Positions 17,268 through 25,636 of a stretch of DNA of 64,000 nucleotides are shown one piece after another. Location: NCBI RefSeq assembly GCF_021531665.1, contig NZ_JADYUH010000005.1, positions 1 to 64,000 of the forward strand, in the 5' to 3' direction. The notes beneath the pieces were generated by a model that saw nothing but the letters and a program-made list of their open reading frames with translations, had not been told where the DNA came from and searched no databases. Position numbers and translations under genes: made by a program. Origin of the DNA: Prevotellamassilia timonensis (GTDB taxonomy: Bacteria; Bacteroidota; Bacteroidia; Bacteroidales; Bacteroidaceae). How positions within the stretch are numbered: the stretch's first letter is position 1; each line of letters opens with the position of its first letter.

Positions 17268-18469
17268 GAACGAAGATAACATCAATGAAAAGGGCTTTCA
17301 TTCTGTTCTGGTATGGGTTGACCGCCCTCCTCGCTGGCATTGCCAATTGGTTTACGGTGATATTGGGCATGAGGGATGACTCCAAGTATGGCAAGATTCT
17401 CCGTCGAACGGTGGGCAGCTGCTTTGCGTTCCTGATGCTGTTGCTGGCCATAGCCGCAGGTTGGGATTTCTGTCGTACTGCCTGCTATCGGTTGGAGGTA
17501 AACAGGCATTTTGATGACTCGTATTACGATACGCAGTACATCTCCCGCAATGTCACCTATTACACCTACTACGATGAAGACGGTTTCCTGAAGACTGCTG
17601 ACGGCAAGAAGACCATTACAGGCATCAAGTGGATAGCCAGGCCGTTGGGCATGGACTCACTGATATGCTACAGCGACGGCAAGAAGCGCGGCTATTTCAA
17701 TATGTTCACCGGCAAACCTGTCATTGAGCCGAAGTACAGCCATGCGTGGATTTTCTCCGATGGACTGGCATCGGTGGATGATGGAGGCTGGATCAAGTTC
17801 ATCGACGCATCGGGAAAGGTGGTGATAGACCCACAGATTCCTTATATCCCAGGAGCAGAGGGTTACGTGTTCCACAACAACCGATGTATTGTCCACAATG
17901 AACGCCGTGACCGATTCGGACTGCTGGACAAGCAGGGCAAGTGGGTGTTGAAGCCAGAATATTTCTCCATCGAATCTTCCGGGAACTTCTGGATTGTCGA
18001 TAACGGAGAGGGCAAAAGTGTATTGGACAGCACGCTGAACACGGTCATTCCGTTCACGAAAGGTCAAATTTGGGTAAGCAGCGAATATATCAGTGTTACT
18101 CTCAGCAACCACATCATTCAACGTTACGACCATAGCGGTGAGATTATCAATGATTTCTACATCAATGACGTTAGTTATATGACCTACGAGTCTGATGAGT
18201 TACGCTACTCCACCTCTAAGAATTACAATGAGGAAGGCACACTCACCAGTGAGACGGAAAACATTGAGCCGTTGCCAGTGGAGAAGATGGCAAAATGCCG
18301 GCGTTATGAGGCAGAAAGCGGATGGTATGGACTGATGACAGCAGATGGCAAGGTCATCACACCTCCTTCATACTGTAGCATCCAGGCAATAGGTTATGAC
18401 ATGTACCTTTGCAAGGACAATGACGAAGATGGTGTGATACTGAATGGTAAAGGTCAAAGGATTGGTTAG
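17264..18469 (+). CDS. Membrane-anchored WG-repeat protein
   Basis: A protein of 401 residues starting in an ATGA overlap with the VWA gene. Two hydrophobic stretches near the N-terminus (about 5-30 and 47-66) anchor it. The rest contains several WG-type units, such as GYFNMFTGKPVIEPKY and FGLLDKQGKWVLKPEY, which form beta-rich repeats. WG-repeat proteins are common in Bacteroidetes and probably bind ligands or proteins outside the cytosol. It is the last gene before a strong terminator. Confidence 0.7.
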   Translation: MRTKITSMKRAFILFWYGLTALLAGIANWFTVILGMRDDSKYGKILRRTVGSCFAFLMLLLAIAAGWDFCRTACYRLEVNRHFDDSYYDTQYISRNVTYYTYYDEDGFLKTADGKKTITGIKWIARPLGMDSLICYSDGKKRGYFNMFTGKPVIEPKYSHAWIFSDGLASVDDGGWIKFIDASGKVVIDPQIPYIPGAEGYVFHNNRCIVHNERRDRFGLLDKQGKWVLKPEYFSIESSGNFWIVDNGEGKSVLDSTLNTVIPFTKGQIWVSSEYISVTLSNHIIQRYDHSGEIINDFYINDVSYMTYESDELRYSTSKNYNEEGTLTSETENIEPLPVEKMAKCRRYEAESGWYGLMTADGKVITPPSYCSIQAIGYDMYLCKDNDEDGVILNGKGQRIG

Positions 18470-18535
18470 GTTTCAGGATTGGTAGTGTTCTCGGCAAACA
18501 TATTGCTCATAGATGTTTGCTTGATAAGATTGAGC

Positions 18536-18571
18536 AGGATGGCAGGATTGATGTACTTGCCATCCTTTTTT
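18536..18571 (+). terminator. Rho-independent terminator ending the accessory block
   Basis: AGGATGGCA (18536-18544) pairs with TGCCATCCT (18558-18566) and is followed by a T run. A second inverted pair, GCAAACAT (18494-18501) and ATGTTTGC (18513-18520), lies just upstream. Confidence 0.8.
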
Positions 18572-18580
18572 AATTATTAC

Positions 18581-18857
18581 TGTCCGCTAAACTTTTCAAG
18601 AGGCGATGAAAAATTAGGGCTGGCACCTATTGCAGGAGTCAGCCCTAAATGGTTACTTTGCTTTTGGACATAAACGTAGATAACCATGAGCAAAAGTCGT
18701 AATTTCTTCGGACAGCCGATACATGGTCAGCTAGTAAAATCACTTAATCGACACGGCTCTTTCATTTAAGATTGCGTTGCATTCTCAATGAGAGGGGTAT
18801 TTTTATAGTGAAAACTATGGGTGCGTGGTTAGTTTATTTTTATTACTGTCCGCTAAA
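18581..18857. mobile_element. Solo insertion-element ends
   Basis: TGTCCGCTAAAC preceded by TTATTAC occurs at 18581 and again at 18847 in the same orientation. The same core begins the short element at 18926. Between them lies a 9-bp inverted repeat, TTAGGGCTG/CAGCCCTAA (18614-18622 with 18640-18648). No transposase reading frame remains, so these look like leftover ends. Confidence 0.5.
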
Positions 18858-18925
18858 CATGTTTTTGTGTCGAATAATACGGTTTTTGGCGAAAGACAAG
18901 CCCCCTCTTAAGAGGTAACAACGGC

Positions 18926-19102
18926 TGTCCGCTAAAAATTCCGTCTCTCACACGACATAAACCTAACCGTGAATGGCTATATTTGCTATTTTGAGGCATA
19001 TTCTGTCCCTTTACAGCAACCAAAAGACTACTTGTGCGTCCAGTATATCGGCTGTCCGAGAAAATAGAAGTTCCTGAAATCACCAAAGATTTTTAGCGGA
19101 CA
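18926..19102. mobile_element. 177-bp MITE-like element with perfect 14-bp inverted ends
   Basis: TGTCCGCTAAAAAT (18926-18939) and ATTTTTAGCGGACA (19089-19102) are exact inverted repeats. The interior carries no convincing coding sequence. It shares its ends with the solo copies upstream. Confidence 0.6.
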
Positions 19103-19104
19103 CC

Positions 19105-19575
19105 AATAATTTATAATATGGTTCTTCGTACCATCCCAAATTGTGAGTTGGTCGACACAGCCGTTGACGGCCGAGGTAATACCTTCCTTTGTGCCGAGGC
19201 TCAATTCCATCTTATGGGCAACAGCCATGATGCCGTAGTAGATGGATGCAGCCTTTTTGACGTTGAAGTTCGTTCTATTTGAAAAGGCGAACGCTCTGAG
19301 GGTGGCACGTCCTTCTGCGATAAAGCGATTGAGGATGTTCTGGTATCGGTCTTGTTTCTCTTCGGTAAGTCGAGCCTCACGCTCTTTGCGCTCCTTGACC
19401 TTCCTTGCTGCCTCGTTGTGCTCTGGTTCTTCCAAAGGGCATACCACTTTCCCAGGAGGTTTTGATAAACTGACCGAAGCGAGTGTAGTTCGCTTTCTGC
19501 CTTGTCTGCACGAGCAGTTTCGGCATTCTTGGTGTTGCGCAATCGCTCTACGGCATTCACATCGACAAGTGTCAA
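19105..19575 (-). pseudogene. Frameshifted C-terminal remnant, possibly of a plasmid mobilisation protein
   Basis: On the minus strand one frame encodes a coiled coil (ADKAESELHSLRSVYQNLLGK), then around 19450 the coherent sequence continues in a second frame with a charged helical region (RKVKERKEREARLTEEKQ) and ASIYYGIMAVAHKMELSLG. A single frameshift joins them. There is no start region, so this is a 5'-truncated, frameshifted remnant. The layout resembles the C-terminal part of MobV/Pre-type proteins, but the similarity is from memory and weak. It abuts the MITE-like element. Confidence 0.4.
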
Positions 19576-19709
19576 GTTGGTTCACTCTTCCATTTCAACC
19601 TCGCTGCTTTGATAAAGGCACCGATGGTTTGTCTAACACCGGCATCATACCCCAAGTGTGATGCCATAAAAATTCGACTCTTTTTTGGGGAGGGGCTTGT
19701 GAACAACAA

Positions 19710-19738
19710 ATCCGTGTAGCTCGTTGAACTACACGGAT
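19710..19738 (-). terminator. Terminator downstream of dnaK
   Basis: ATCCGTGTAG (19710-19719) and CTACACGGAT (19729-19738) form a 10-bp perfect stem with a 9-base loop. Read on the minus strand it is followed by TTGTTGTTC, 34 bases after the dnaK stop. Confidence 0.7.
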
Positions 19739-19771
19739 CTGACTCCTAATTTATTTTTATTTATCTGTGGC

Positions 19772-21694
19772 TTACTTCACCTCCTCGAAGTCGGCGTCTT
19801 GCACGTTTTCGTTGTTGGCGGAAGAGCTGCCGGCACCGGGTTGCTGAGGACCGCCTTGGAAGCCGGCACCTGCACCGGGCTGAGCACCGGTCTGCTGATA
19901 CATCTGCGCACTGGCAGTCTGCCAAGCGTTGTTCAGTTCAGCCTTGGCGGCGTCAATGGCGGCGAGGTCCTGAGACTTGTGTGCCTCTTTCAGTTTGCCG
20001 AGAGCAGTTTCAATGGCACCCTTGTGGTCTGCGGGGAGTTTGTCGCCGAGTTCCTTGAGTTGGTTCTCCGTCTGGAAAATCATGGAGTCAGCTTCGTTGA
20101 TCTTATCCACGCGTTCACGTTCTTTCTTGTCCGCCTCAGCGTTTGCCTGTGCTTCAGCCTTCATGCGGTTGATTTCATCTTCTGAAAGACCGCTGGAAGC
20201 TTCGATACGGATGGTCTGTTCCTTGCCCGTGGCTTTGTCTTTGGCAGACACTTTCAAGATGCCGTTGGCATCGATGTCGAAGGTGACTTCAATCTGGGGA
20301 ACGCCACGGCGTGCGGGAGCGATGCCGGCGAGGTTGAAGCGACCGATGCTCTTGTTGTCGCGAGCAAACTGGCGTTCGCCTTGGAGCACGTGAATCGTCA
20401 CTTCAGGTTGGTTGTCCTCTGCGGTGGAGAAGACTTGGCTCTTCTTGCAGGGGATGGTGGAGTTGGCATCAATCAACTTGGTCATCACGCCACCGAGGGT
20501 TTCAATGCCCAAGGAGAGGGGAGTCACGTCAAGGAGCACGATGTCGCCCACACCTTCTTCTTTGTTCAAGATGGCACCTTGGATGGCAGCACCGACAGCG
20601 ACCACTTCGTCGGGGTTCACGCCCTTGGAAGGAGCTTTGCCGAAGAATTTCTCCACGAGTTCCTGCACGGCGGGAATACGGGTGGAGCCGCCGACGAGGA
20701 TGACTTCGTCAATGTCAGAGGTGGAGAGACCTGCGCCTTGGAGGGCTGCTTCGCACGGAGCTTTGCAGGCTTCGATGAGAGAGTGAGCCAAGGCTTCGAA
20801 CTTGGCGCGAGTCAGCGTCTTCACCAAGTGTTTGGGCACACCGCCAACGGGCATGATGTAGGGCAGATTGATTTCGGTGGAAGAGGAGCTGGAAAGTTCA
20901 ATCTTTGCTTTCTCGGCAGCTTCCTTGAGTCGTTGCATCGCCATCGGGTCGGTGGTCAGGTCTGCGCCTTCGTCGTTTTTGAACTCTTGAACGAGCCAGT
21001 CGATGATGACGTGGTCGAAGTCGTCGCCGCCGAGGTGAGTGTCGCCGTTGGTGGAGAGCACTTCGAAGACGCCGCCGCCAAATTCAAGGATAGAAATATC
21101 GAACGTACCGCCACCGAGGTCGAAGACTGCAATCTTCATGTCTTTGTTGGCTTTGTCGATGCCGTAGGCAAGTGCAGCGGCAGTCGGTTCGTTGACGATT
21201 CTCTTGACTTCGAGACCTGCGATTTGTCCGGCTTCTTTGGTTGCCTGACGCTGAGAGTCGCTGAAGTAGGCGGGCACGGTGATGACAGCTTCGGTCACTT
21301 CCTGTCCGAGGTAGTCTTCGGCTGTTTTCTTCATTTTCTGAAGAACCATGGCGGAGATTTCCTGGGGCGTATATTGACGTCCGTCCACTTCGACACGGGC
21401 TGTGTTGTTTTCGCCGCGCACGACAGAATAGGGCATGCGTGAGATTTCTTTGCTCACCTGGTCGTAGGTTTCACCCATGAAACGTTTGATGGAGTAGATG
21501 GTGCGTTGCGGGTTGGTGATTGCCTGACGCTTGGCGGGGTCTCCGACTTTTCTTTCGCCGCCTTCGACGAAAGCGACCACGGAAGGAGTGGTGCGTTTGC
21601 CTTCGCTGTTGGCAATGACGGTGGGTTCGTTACCTTCAAAAACGGATACGCAAGAGTTTGTCGTTCCGAGGTCAATTCCAATGATTTTTCCCAT
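19772..21694 (-). CDS. dnaK: Molecular chaperone DnaK (Hsp70)
   Basis: A protein of 640 residues, normal length for the family. It begins with the ATP-binding signature [10 protein letters not shown], has the phosphate loop DLGGGTFD and the adenosine motif [10 protein letters not shown], and ends with a Gly/Gln-rich linker and the acidic tail DADFEEVK. DnaK folds client proteins in cycles driven by DnaJ and GrpE in the cytosol. Neither grpE nor dnaJ is adjacent, as is usual in Bacteroidetes. A sigma-54-like promoter precedes it instead of a CIRCE or sigma-32 site. Confidence 0.98.
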   Translation of the reverse strand: MGKIIGIDLGTTNSCVSVFEGNEPTVIANSEGKRTTPSVVAFVEGGERKVGDPAKRQAITNPQRTIYSIKRFMGETYDQVSKEISRMPYSVVRGENNTARVEVDGRQYTPQEISAMVLQKMKKTAEDYLGQEVTEAVITVPAYFSDSQRQATKEAGQIAGLEVKRIVNEPTAAALAYGIDKANKDMKIAVFDLGGGTFDISILEFGGGVFEVLSTNGDTHLGGDDFDHVIIDWLVQEFKNDEGADLTTDPMAMQRLKEAAEKAKIELSSSSSTEINLPYIMPVGGVPKHLVKTLTRAKFEALAHSLIEACKAPCEAALQGAGLSTSDIDEVILVGGSTRIPAVQELVEKFFGKAPSKGVNPDEVVAVGAAIQGAILNKEEGVGDIVLLDVTPLSLGIETLGGVMTKLIDANSTIPCKKSQVFSTAEDNQPEVTIHVLQGERQFARDNKSIGRFNLAGIAPARRGVPQIEVTFDIDANGILKVSAKDKATGKEQTIRIEASSGLSEDEINRMKAEAQANAEADKKERERVDKINEADSMIFQTENQLKELGDKLPADHKGAIETALGKLKEAHKSQDLAAIDAAKAELNNAWQTASAQMYQQTGAQPGAGAGFQGGPQQPGAGSSSANNENVQDADFEEVK

Positions 21695-21774
21695 GATGTG
21701 TATTTGTTTTTGTTTGTTATTTATTCGATTCTTTCTGCCCGCCGTTCTTTTTTTCGGGCGGACACCCTACTTAA

Positions 21775-21790
21775 AGCAAAGTGCGTGCCA
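21775..21790 (-). promoter_or_regulatory. Sigma-54-type promoter upstream of dnaK
   Basis: Read on the minus strand this is TGGCACG-CACT-TTGCT, which fits the -24/-12 consensus TGGCACG-N4-TTGCW at every position. The -12 GC lies about 80 bases before the dnaK start codon. No competing CIRCE element was seen. Confidence 0.6.
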
Positions 21791-21820
21791 AAACATTCGA
21801 AACGATGATTTTTTTCAAAA

Positions 21821-21833
21821 TGACACTTTGTCA
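21821..21833. promoter_or_regulatory. TGACA-n3-TGTCA palindrome upstream of the dnaK promoter
   Basis: TGACACTTTGTCA is a perfect palindrome with a further TGTCA half-site at 21837-21841. It sits about 60 bases upstream of the predicted start site, where an activator of sigma-54 or a repressor could bind. Confidence 0.4.
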
Positions 21834-21933
21834 GTATGTCACGAAGAGGCAACGATGCGGCAGGATTTGACGCTTTTCACGTCTCATATACTCCTTATTA
21901 TATATATACGCGCGCGAGGGAGGGGCATAAAAG

Positions 21934-22002
21934 AGGTGCTGAGAGCATGACCGATTCCTCGAAAAAAATCTTTTTCGTGAATCTGTCGTGCTTTCAGCAC
22001 CT
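21934..22002 (-). terminator. Long nested hairpin between yfcE and dnaK
   Basis: Successive stems nest almost without break: AGGTGCTGA/TCAGCACCT, GCATGAC/GTCGTGC (one G-T pair), GATTC/GAATC and GAAAAA/TTTTTC. T-rich sequence flanks it on the plus strand and CTTTTAT on the minus strand. It may terminate yfcE transcription or be a structured RNA. The rest of 21695-22094 shows only the dnaK promoter region and AT-rich sequence. Confidence 0.5.
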
Positions 22003-22094
22003 GTCTTTTTTCTTCTGCGGAACATTGCGAGTGAGACCTTCTCGCATAGAACGCCGTTCCTTGAGCGCGATTAGAACTTCTCTCTGCGCATCGT

Positions 22095-22664
22095 TCAGAA
22101 TTCGCAGGGGAGGATGTCGAGGGTACGGATGACCTGCCCGTCAAAGGTGCGCAACGCGAGTTTTCCGCTGCTCCAAGTGGCGAAGGTCGGCGGGTTTCCG
22201 CCTTTGGGGAACGTTGGTGAGCCGGGATTGAGGATGGCGGGGCGATGTGTTTCCTCATCAGCAGCCTCGAGTCGCATGACGTGGGTGTGCCCATAGACGA
22301 AGACGTCACACGCCGGAGCCTGCGGGAGGCACTGCTCGTTGTAGATGTGACCGTGGGTCAGGAAAAACTTCACGCCCTCGTCAACCAACAGGGCATAGGT
22401 TCCCTGAATGGGGAAGTGGAGCAGCATTTGGTCCACTTCGGAGTCGCAGTTGCCTCTCACGGCGAGAATCTTGTCGGCTCGCTCGTTGAGGAGATCGACG
22501 ACGCCCGGCGCATCGAGTCCGTCGGGCAAACCGTTTCGGGGACCATAGTTCAGCAAGTCGCCGAGGATGACGAGCAAATCAAAATGGTGCTGGTCAAAGA
22601 ATTGCAGCACCGTTTGCAACGCGGGCACGGAGCCGTGGATGTCGGAAAGGAAAAGTATTTTCAT
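22095..22664 (-). CDS. yfcE: YfcE-type metallophosphodiesterase
   Basis: A protein of 189 residues. I start at the ATG at 22664, which begins MKILFLSDIHGS; the longer frame adds 59 unrelated residues. Calcineurin-like metal ligands are present in order: SDIHGS, GDLLNYGPR, GNCDSE, HGH and GHTH. YfcE enzymes hydrolyse phosphodiesters with Mn2+ in the cytosol; the natural substrate is uncertain. A Bacteroidetes-type promoter lies just upstream. Confidence 0.9.
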   Translation of the reverse strand: MKILFLSDIHGSVPALQTVLQFFDQHHFDLLVILGDLLNYGPRNGLPDGLDAPGVVDLLNERADKILAVRGNCDSEVDQMLLHFPIQGTYALLVDEGVKFFLTHGHIYNEQCLPQAPACDVFVYGHTHVMRLEAADEETHRPAILNPGSPTFPKGGNPPTFATWSSGKLALRTFDGQVIRTLDILPCEF

Positions 22665-22697
22665 GGTGTGAGAACCGTATGTGTGTGTTTTGCAGAG

Positions 22698-22729
22698 CAA
22701 ATTTACGCCAAATTGCGATAGGAATGAAA
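22698..22729 (-). promoter_or_regulatory. Promoter of yfcE
   Basis: On the minus strand TTTC (22729-22726), a 20-base spacer and TAAATTTG (22705-22698) fit the Bacteroidetes -33/-7 pattern with one mismatch in the -33 box. The start codon follows 34 bases later. Confidence 0.5.
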
Positions 22730-22924
22730 TTTTCCGCTCGCTGCTTCCGACTTTGCGCGCAAAAAACAAAACATGACTCTGAGGTGAGTGATTATTCGCG
22801 CACGAGAGTTGATAGAGAAGTGCCTGCTGGAATGACTTCATTTCGTTTTTTGTTCTCCGATAAAACTATTTTGCACGCTCAAAATATGATTACGCACACA
22901 GCCGTAAATGTAGGGTTGTTTTAC

Positions 22925-24186
22925 CCCTACACTATACGTAAATAAAAGGGGAAACAAAAAAACTATACAAACTATACACAAACCCTACATTCAACCCTTC
23001 ATTCCGCTGATTTTCCGCGCGTTGCAAAATGTATAGTTTGTGCTTCAAACTATACACAAACTATACACAAAACTATACACAGAACTCTTCACAGAACTCT
23101 TCACAACGGTAGCAAAACCCTACACCGCGAGCGTTCAAAACCCTACACCGCGAGCGTTCGCAAAACTATACACGAGGCGGAACACAAACCCTACATTTTG
23201 TTTTTGAACACGAATCTCGCGAATGGAATTTAGAACGCGAATGGAGCGAATGGAATTTAGAACACGAATGGAGCGAATGGTGCAAATCGTGCGTAACGTT
23301 TGTGACGAACGTAACGAAAGTAACGAACGTTACAAACGTAACGAACTTAAAACAGGAAATGGCAATAGGAGAGGTGACGCGCCCCGTCACTCCTGCACGC
23401 CGAAAAATCCAACAATTTTGAGCGTTTTTTCGGCGATTTGACATTAACATTTTTAACCTTTCGGAACACTTTCCGCCTCCCAATTTTGCCTTCTCGGCGC
23501 GCAGTTTTTCTTTGCCTTCCCCTAATTAAAATTAGAGGAAGGCAAATTAAAATTAGAGGAAGGCAAATTTTTCCCGGATGCGCTTCTAAATCCCCCGTTT
23601 TTAAAGGGAAAGTGACAAAAAAGGGGGGAGCCGAGGCTCCTCCCATATCTCTGTACAAATATAATACTTTTCATCGCCGAAAGCAAGAAGTGTTAAAACC
23701 GAAAAAGGGCGTTGGGTGTGGAAAATTTTGGAGGCGGTGTGTCATAATAGCCTGGGAGCGCACCCAGTTAAAACTGGGAGCGCACCCAGTTAAAACTGGG
23801 AGCGCACCTAAGAAAAACTGGGAGCGCACCTAAGAAAAACTGGGAGCGCACCTAGGAAAAACTGGGAGCGCACCTAAGAAAAACTAGGAGCGCACCCGGT
23901 TAAAATTAGCCTACTCCTAATTTCACTTAGGTGCGCTCCTAAGTAAACAGCGCGCCGTTGCAGTGCAGGGTTTGCGCTCCGTTTCGTGCAGGGTTTACCC
24001 CCACCTTTCGTGTAGGGTTTTGCACGCTTCAATGTAGGGTTTTGTGTATAGTTTGTGTAGGGTTTGGAGCACAAACTATACACTCCGTAACAAACGGAAA
24101 ATCAGAGAAATGTAGGGTTTGTGTAGGGTTTTGTGTATAGTTTGCAGAGTTTTTTCATTCCCCTTTTATTTACGTATAGTGTAGGG
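22925..24186. repeat. 1.26-kb mosaic repeat with long inverted ends (copy 1)
   Basis: Both ends read CCCTACACTATACGTAAATAAAAGGGG inward and stay similar for more than 100 bases. Inside are variants of ACTATACACAAA and CCCTACA units, two CTACACCGCGAGCGTT units, GAATGGAATTTAGAACGCGAATGGAGC repeats, a GTAACGAA cluster, fold-back GAGGAAGGCAAATTAAAATTA units and a seven-unit 22-bp array. The short open frames follow the repeats and are not credible genes. The rest of the gap between yfcE and the GSCFA gene (22730-22924 and 24187-24468) shows only a few CCCTACA/GTAGGG-like stretches. Confidence 0.75.
23754..23907 (+). repeat. Tandem array of seven 22-bp units
   Basis: Units read GGGAGCGCACCYARKWAAAACT: two with CCCAGTTAAAACT, four with CCTARGAAAAACT and a last AGGAGCGCACCCGGTTAAAATT. 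CCCAGTT-AA-AACTGGG forms a hairpin across unit boundaries. An inverted copy of the unit core lies at about 23925-23942. Confidence 0.9.
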
Positions 24187-24468
24187 TTGAAGCGCACTTT
24201 CTCAAGACTCTACACGGCGGCGACTGCGGCTCTGCGGCAGTGTAGGGTTTGTGCGGGACTTCAAACTATTGGTGTCCTTTCGTCGGCTACGTCCTCAGGA
24301 CATTTTGCTTTTCTGAACCTTTGCGAACGGCAATGATTACATCCTCTTCACAGCCGATGGGAGCGTTGCCTGCGCAGACGAAACAGAAAAAGGAAGAAAG
24401 TTTTTGCGCTGCTGCTTTCCTCTTCCCGCACGATGCAGTAATTTTGCGCATCATTAGACTTCGAACTC

Positions 24469-25437
24469 ATGAAATTCCGCACCGAAGTGGCTCTGCCGCC
24501 ACGCTTTCTTGAACTCAGCCTCTCCTCGCACGTGATGTGCTCCGGCTCCTGCTTTGCGGAACACGTCGGACGTCTGATGCGCGATGCTATGCCTGACGGA
24601 AACGTGTGCGTCTGCCCCCACGGAGTGCTCTACAATCCCGCCTCCATCGCCCAAGAGTTGGACGCTCTCTTGCGTGCGCCGCAGGATTTCCGCAAGGACC
24701 TCGCCTTTCGCGCCTCCGATGGTCTGTGGCGCCACTGGCAGTGGGCATCAAACTTCGCCGCGGCAGACTGCGAAGCACTGACGAGCCGCCTCCTCTCCCA
24801 CGAAGCGGCAGCACGCACAGCGATGCAGAAGTCGCAGCTCTGGGTCGTCACCTTCAGCACGGACCACGCCTACGTCCTTCGCGACAGTGCGGAGCGTGCT
24901 GTCATTGCCAACTGTCACAAAGAACCCGGCAGCCGCTTCGAGGAGACGATTCTCCGCACGGAACAGATGCTGACACAATGGACAGAACTCTTGTCCCGAC
25001 TTTTCGACCAATGTCCGGCGATGCGCGTGGTCTTCACGCTGAGTCCTTATCGCTATGCGAAGCACGGTTTTCACGAAAGTGCCCTCTCAAAGGCACGCCT
25101 CTTGGTGCTCATTGACGAACTCTGCCTCCGCTTCCCCGAGCGCACCGCCTATTTCCCCGCCTTTGAGATTGTGACGGACGAGTTGCGCGACTATCGCTTC
25201 TATGCCGCCGACATGCTCCACCCCTCTGAGCAGGCGGTGGACTATGTTTGGGAGCGTTTCCGCCGGTGGTCTTTCTCACCGCTTTTGGAGGAATATCGGA
25301 CGGACAAGGAGCACATCCTGCGCGACCGCTCCCACCGCTCGCTTCATCCCGGCAGTGAAGCAGACCTCGCCTTCCGCGCCGCGGCGGAGGAGCGCGAACG
25401 AAGATTTCTTGAGAAATGGAGCAAAACCGAATGCTGA
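24469..25437 (+). CDS. GSCFA-domain protein
   Basis: A protein of 322 residues. The name-giving motif GSCFAEH lies at about residues 26-32 and a later LSPYRY and DMLHPSEQA complete the SGNH-like pattern of a hydrolase fold (Ser in GSCF, Asp-x-x-His near the end). It probably acts as an esterase or deacetylase on a cell-envelope substrate. In Bacteroidetes this gene is often beside murF-alr, as here. No signal peptide is evident. Confidence 0.8.
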   Translation: MKFRTEVALPPRFLELSLSSHVMCSGSCFAEHVGRLMRDAMPDGNVCVCPHGVLYNPASIAQELDALLRAPQDFRKDLAFRASDGLWRHWQWASNFAAADCEALTSRLLSHEAAARTAMQKSQLWVVTFSTDHAYVLRDSAERAVIANCHKEPGSRFEETILRTEQMLTQWTELLSRLFDQCPAMRVVFTLSPYRYAKHGFHESALSKARLLVLIDELCLRFPERTAYFPAFEIVTDELRDYRFYAADMLHPSEQAVDYVWERFRRWSFSPLLEEYRTDKEHILRDRSHRSLHPGSEADLAFRAAAEERERRFLEKWSKTEC

Positions 25438-25445
25438 ACCCCCTA

Positions 25446-25597
25446 AGTAATCCTCAAAAAAATAACCTGCATCATCTTTGAAAATCTTTTCGGTCCATAT
25501 TTCCTCCCTCATCAGTCACATAGATACGCCTATGCTCCTTCTTCGGGTGAAAATCTGACCTCGAAAATCTAATTCAAATCTGACGCAACTTATTATT
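25446..25597 (-). repeat. Palindromic repeat family 2, copy A
   Basis: A 152-base element nearly identical to the reverse complement of 43769-43919. Its two halves are imperfectly complementary. On the minus strand the centre reads AAGGAGCATAGGCGTATCTATGTGAC, a stem-loop between AAGGAG and TGAC. It fills the gap between the GSCFA gene and murF-alr. Confidence 0.85.
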
Positions 25598-25636
25598 TTC
25601 ATATTACTAAAGCATGTCACTCTCAAACAATAGAAA

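Noticed and set aside
23754-23907. CRISPR-like repeat array
   Set aside because: The 22-bp units abut directly with no unique spacers, and no cas genes are nearby. The array at 39602-39755 is the same.
23438-24140. Short open frames inside the mosaic repeat
   Set aside because: They translate tandem repeats and change frame between copies.
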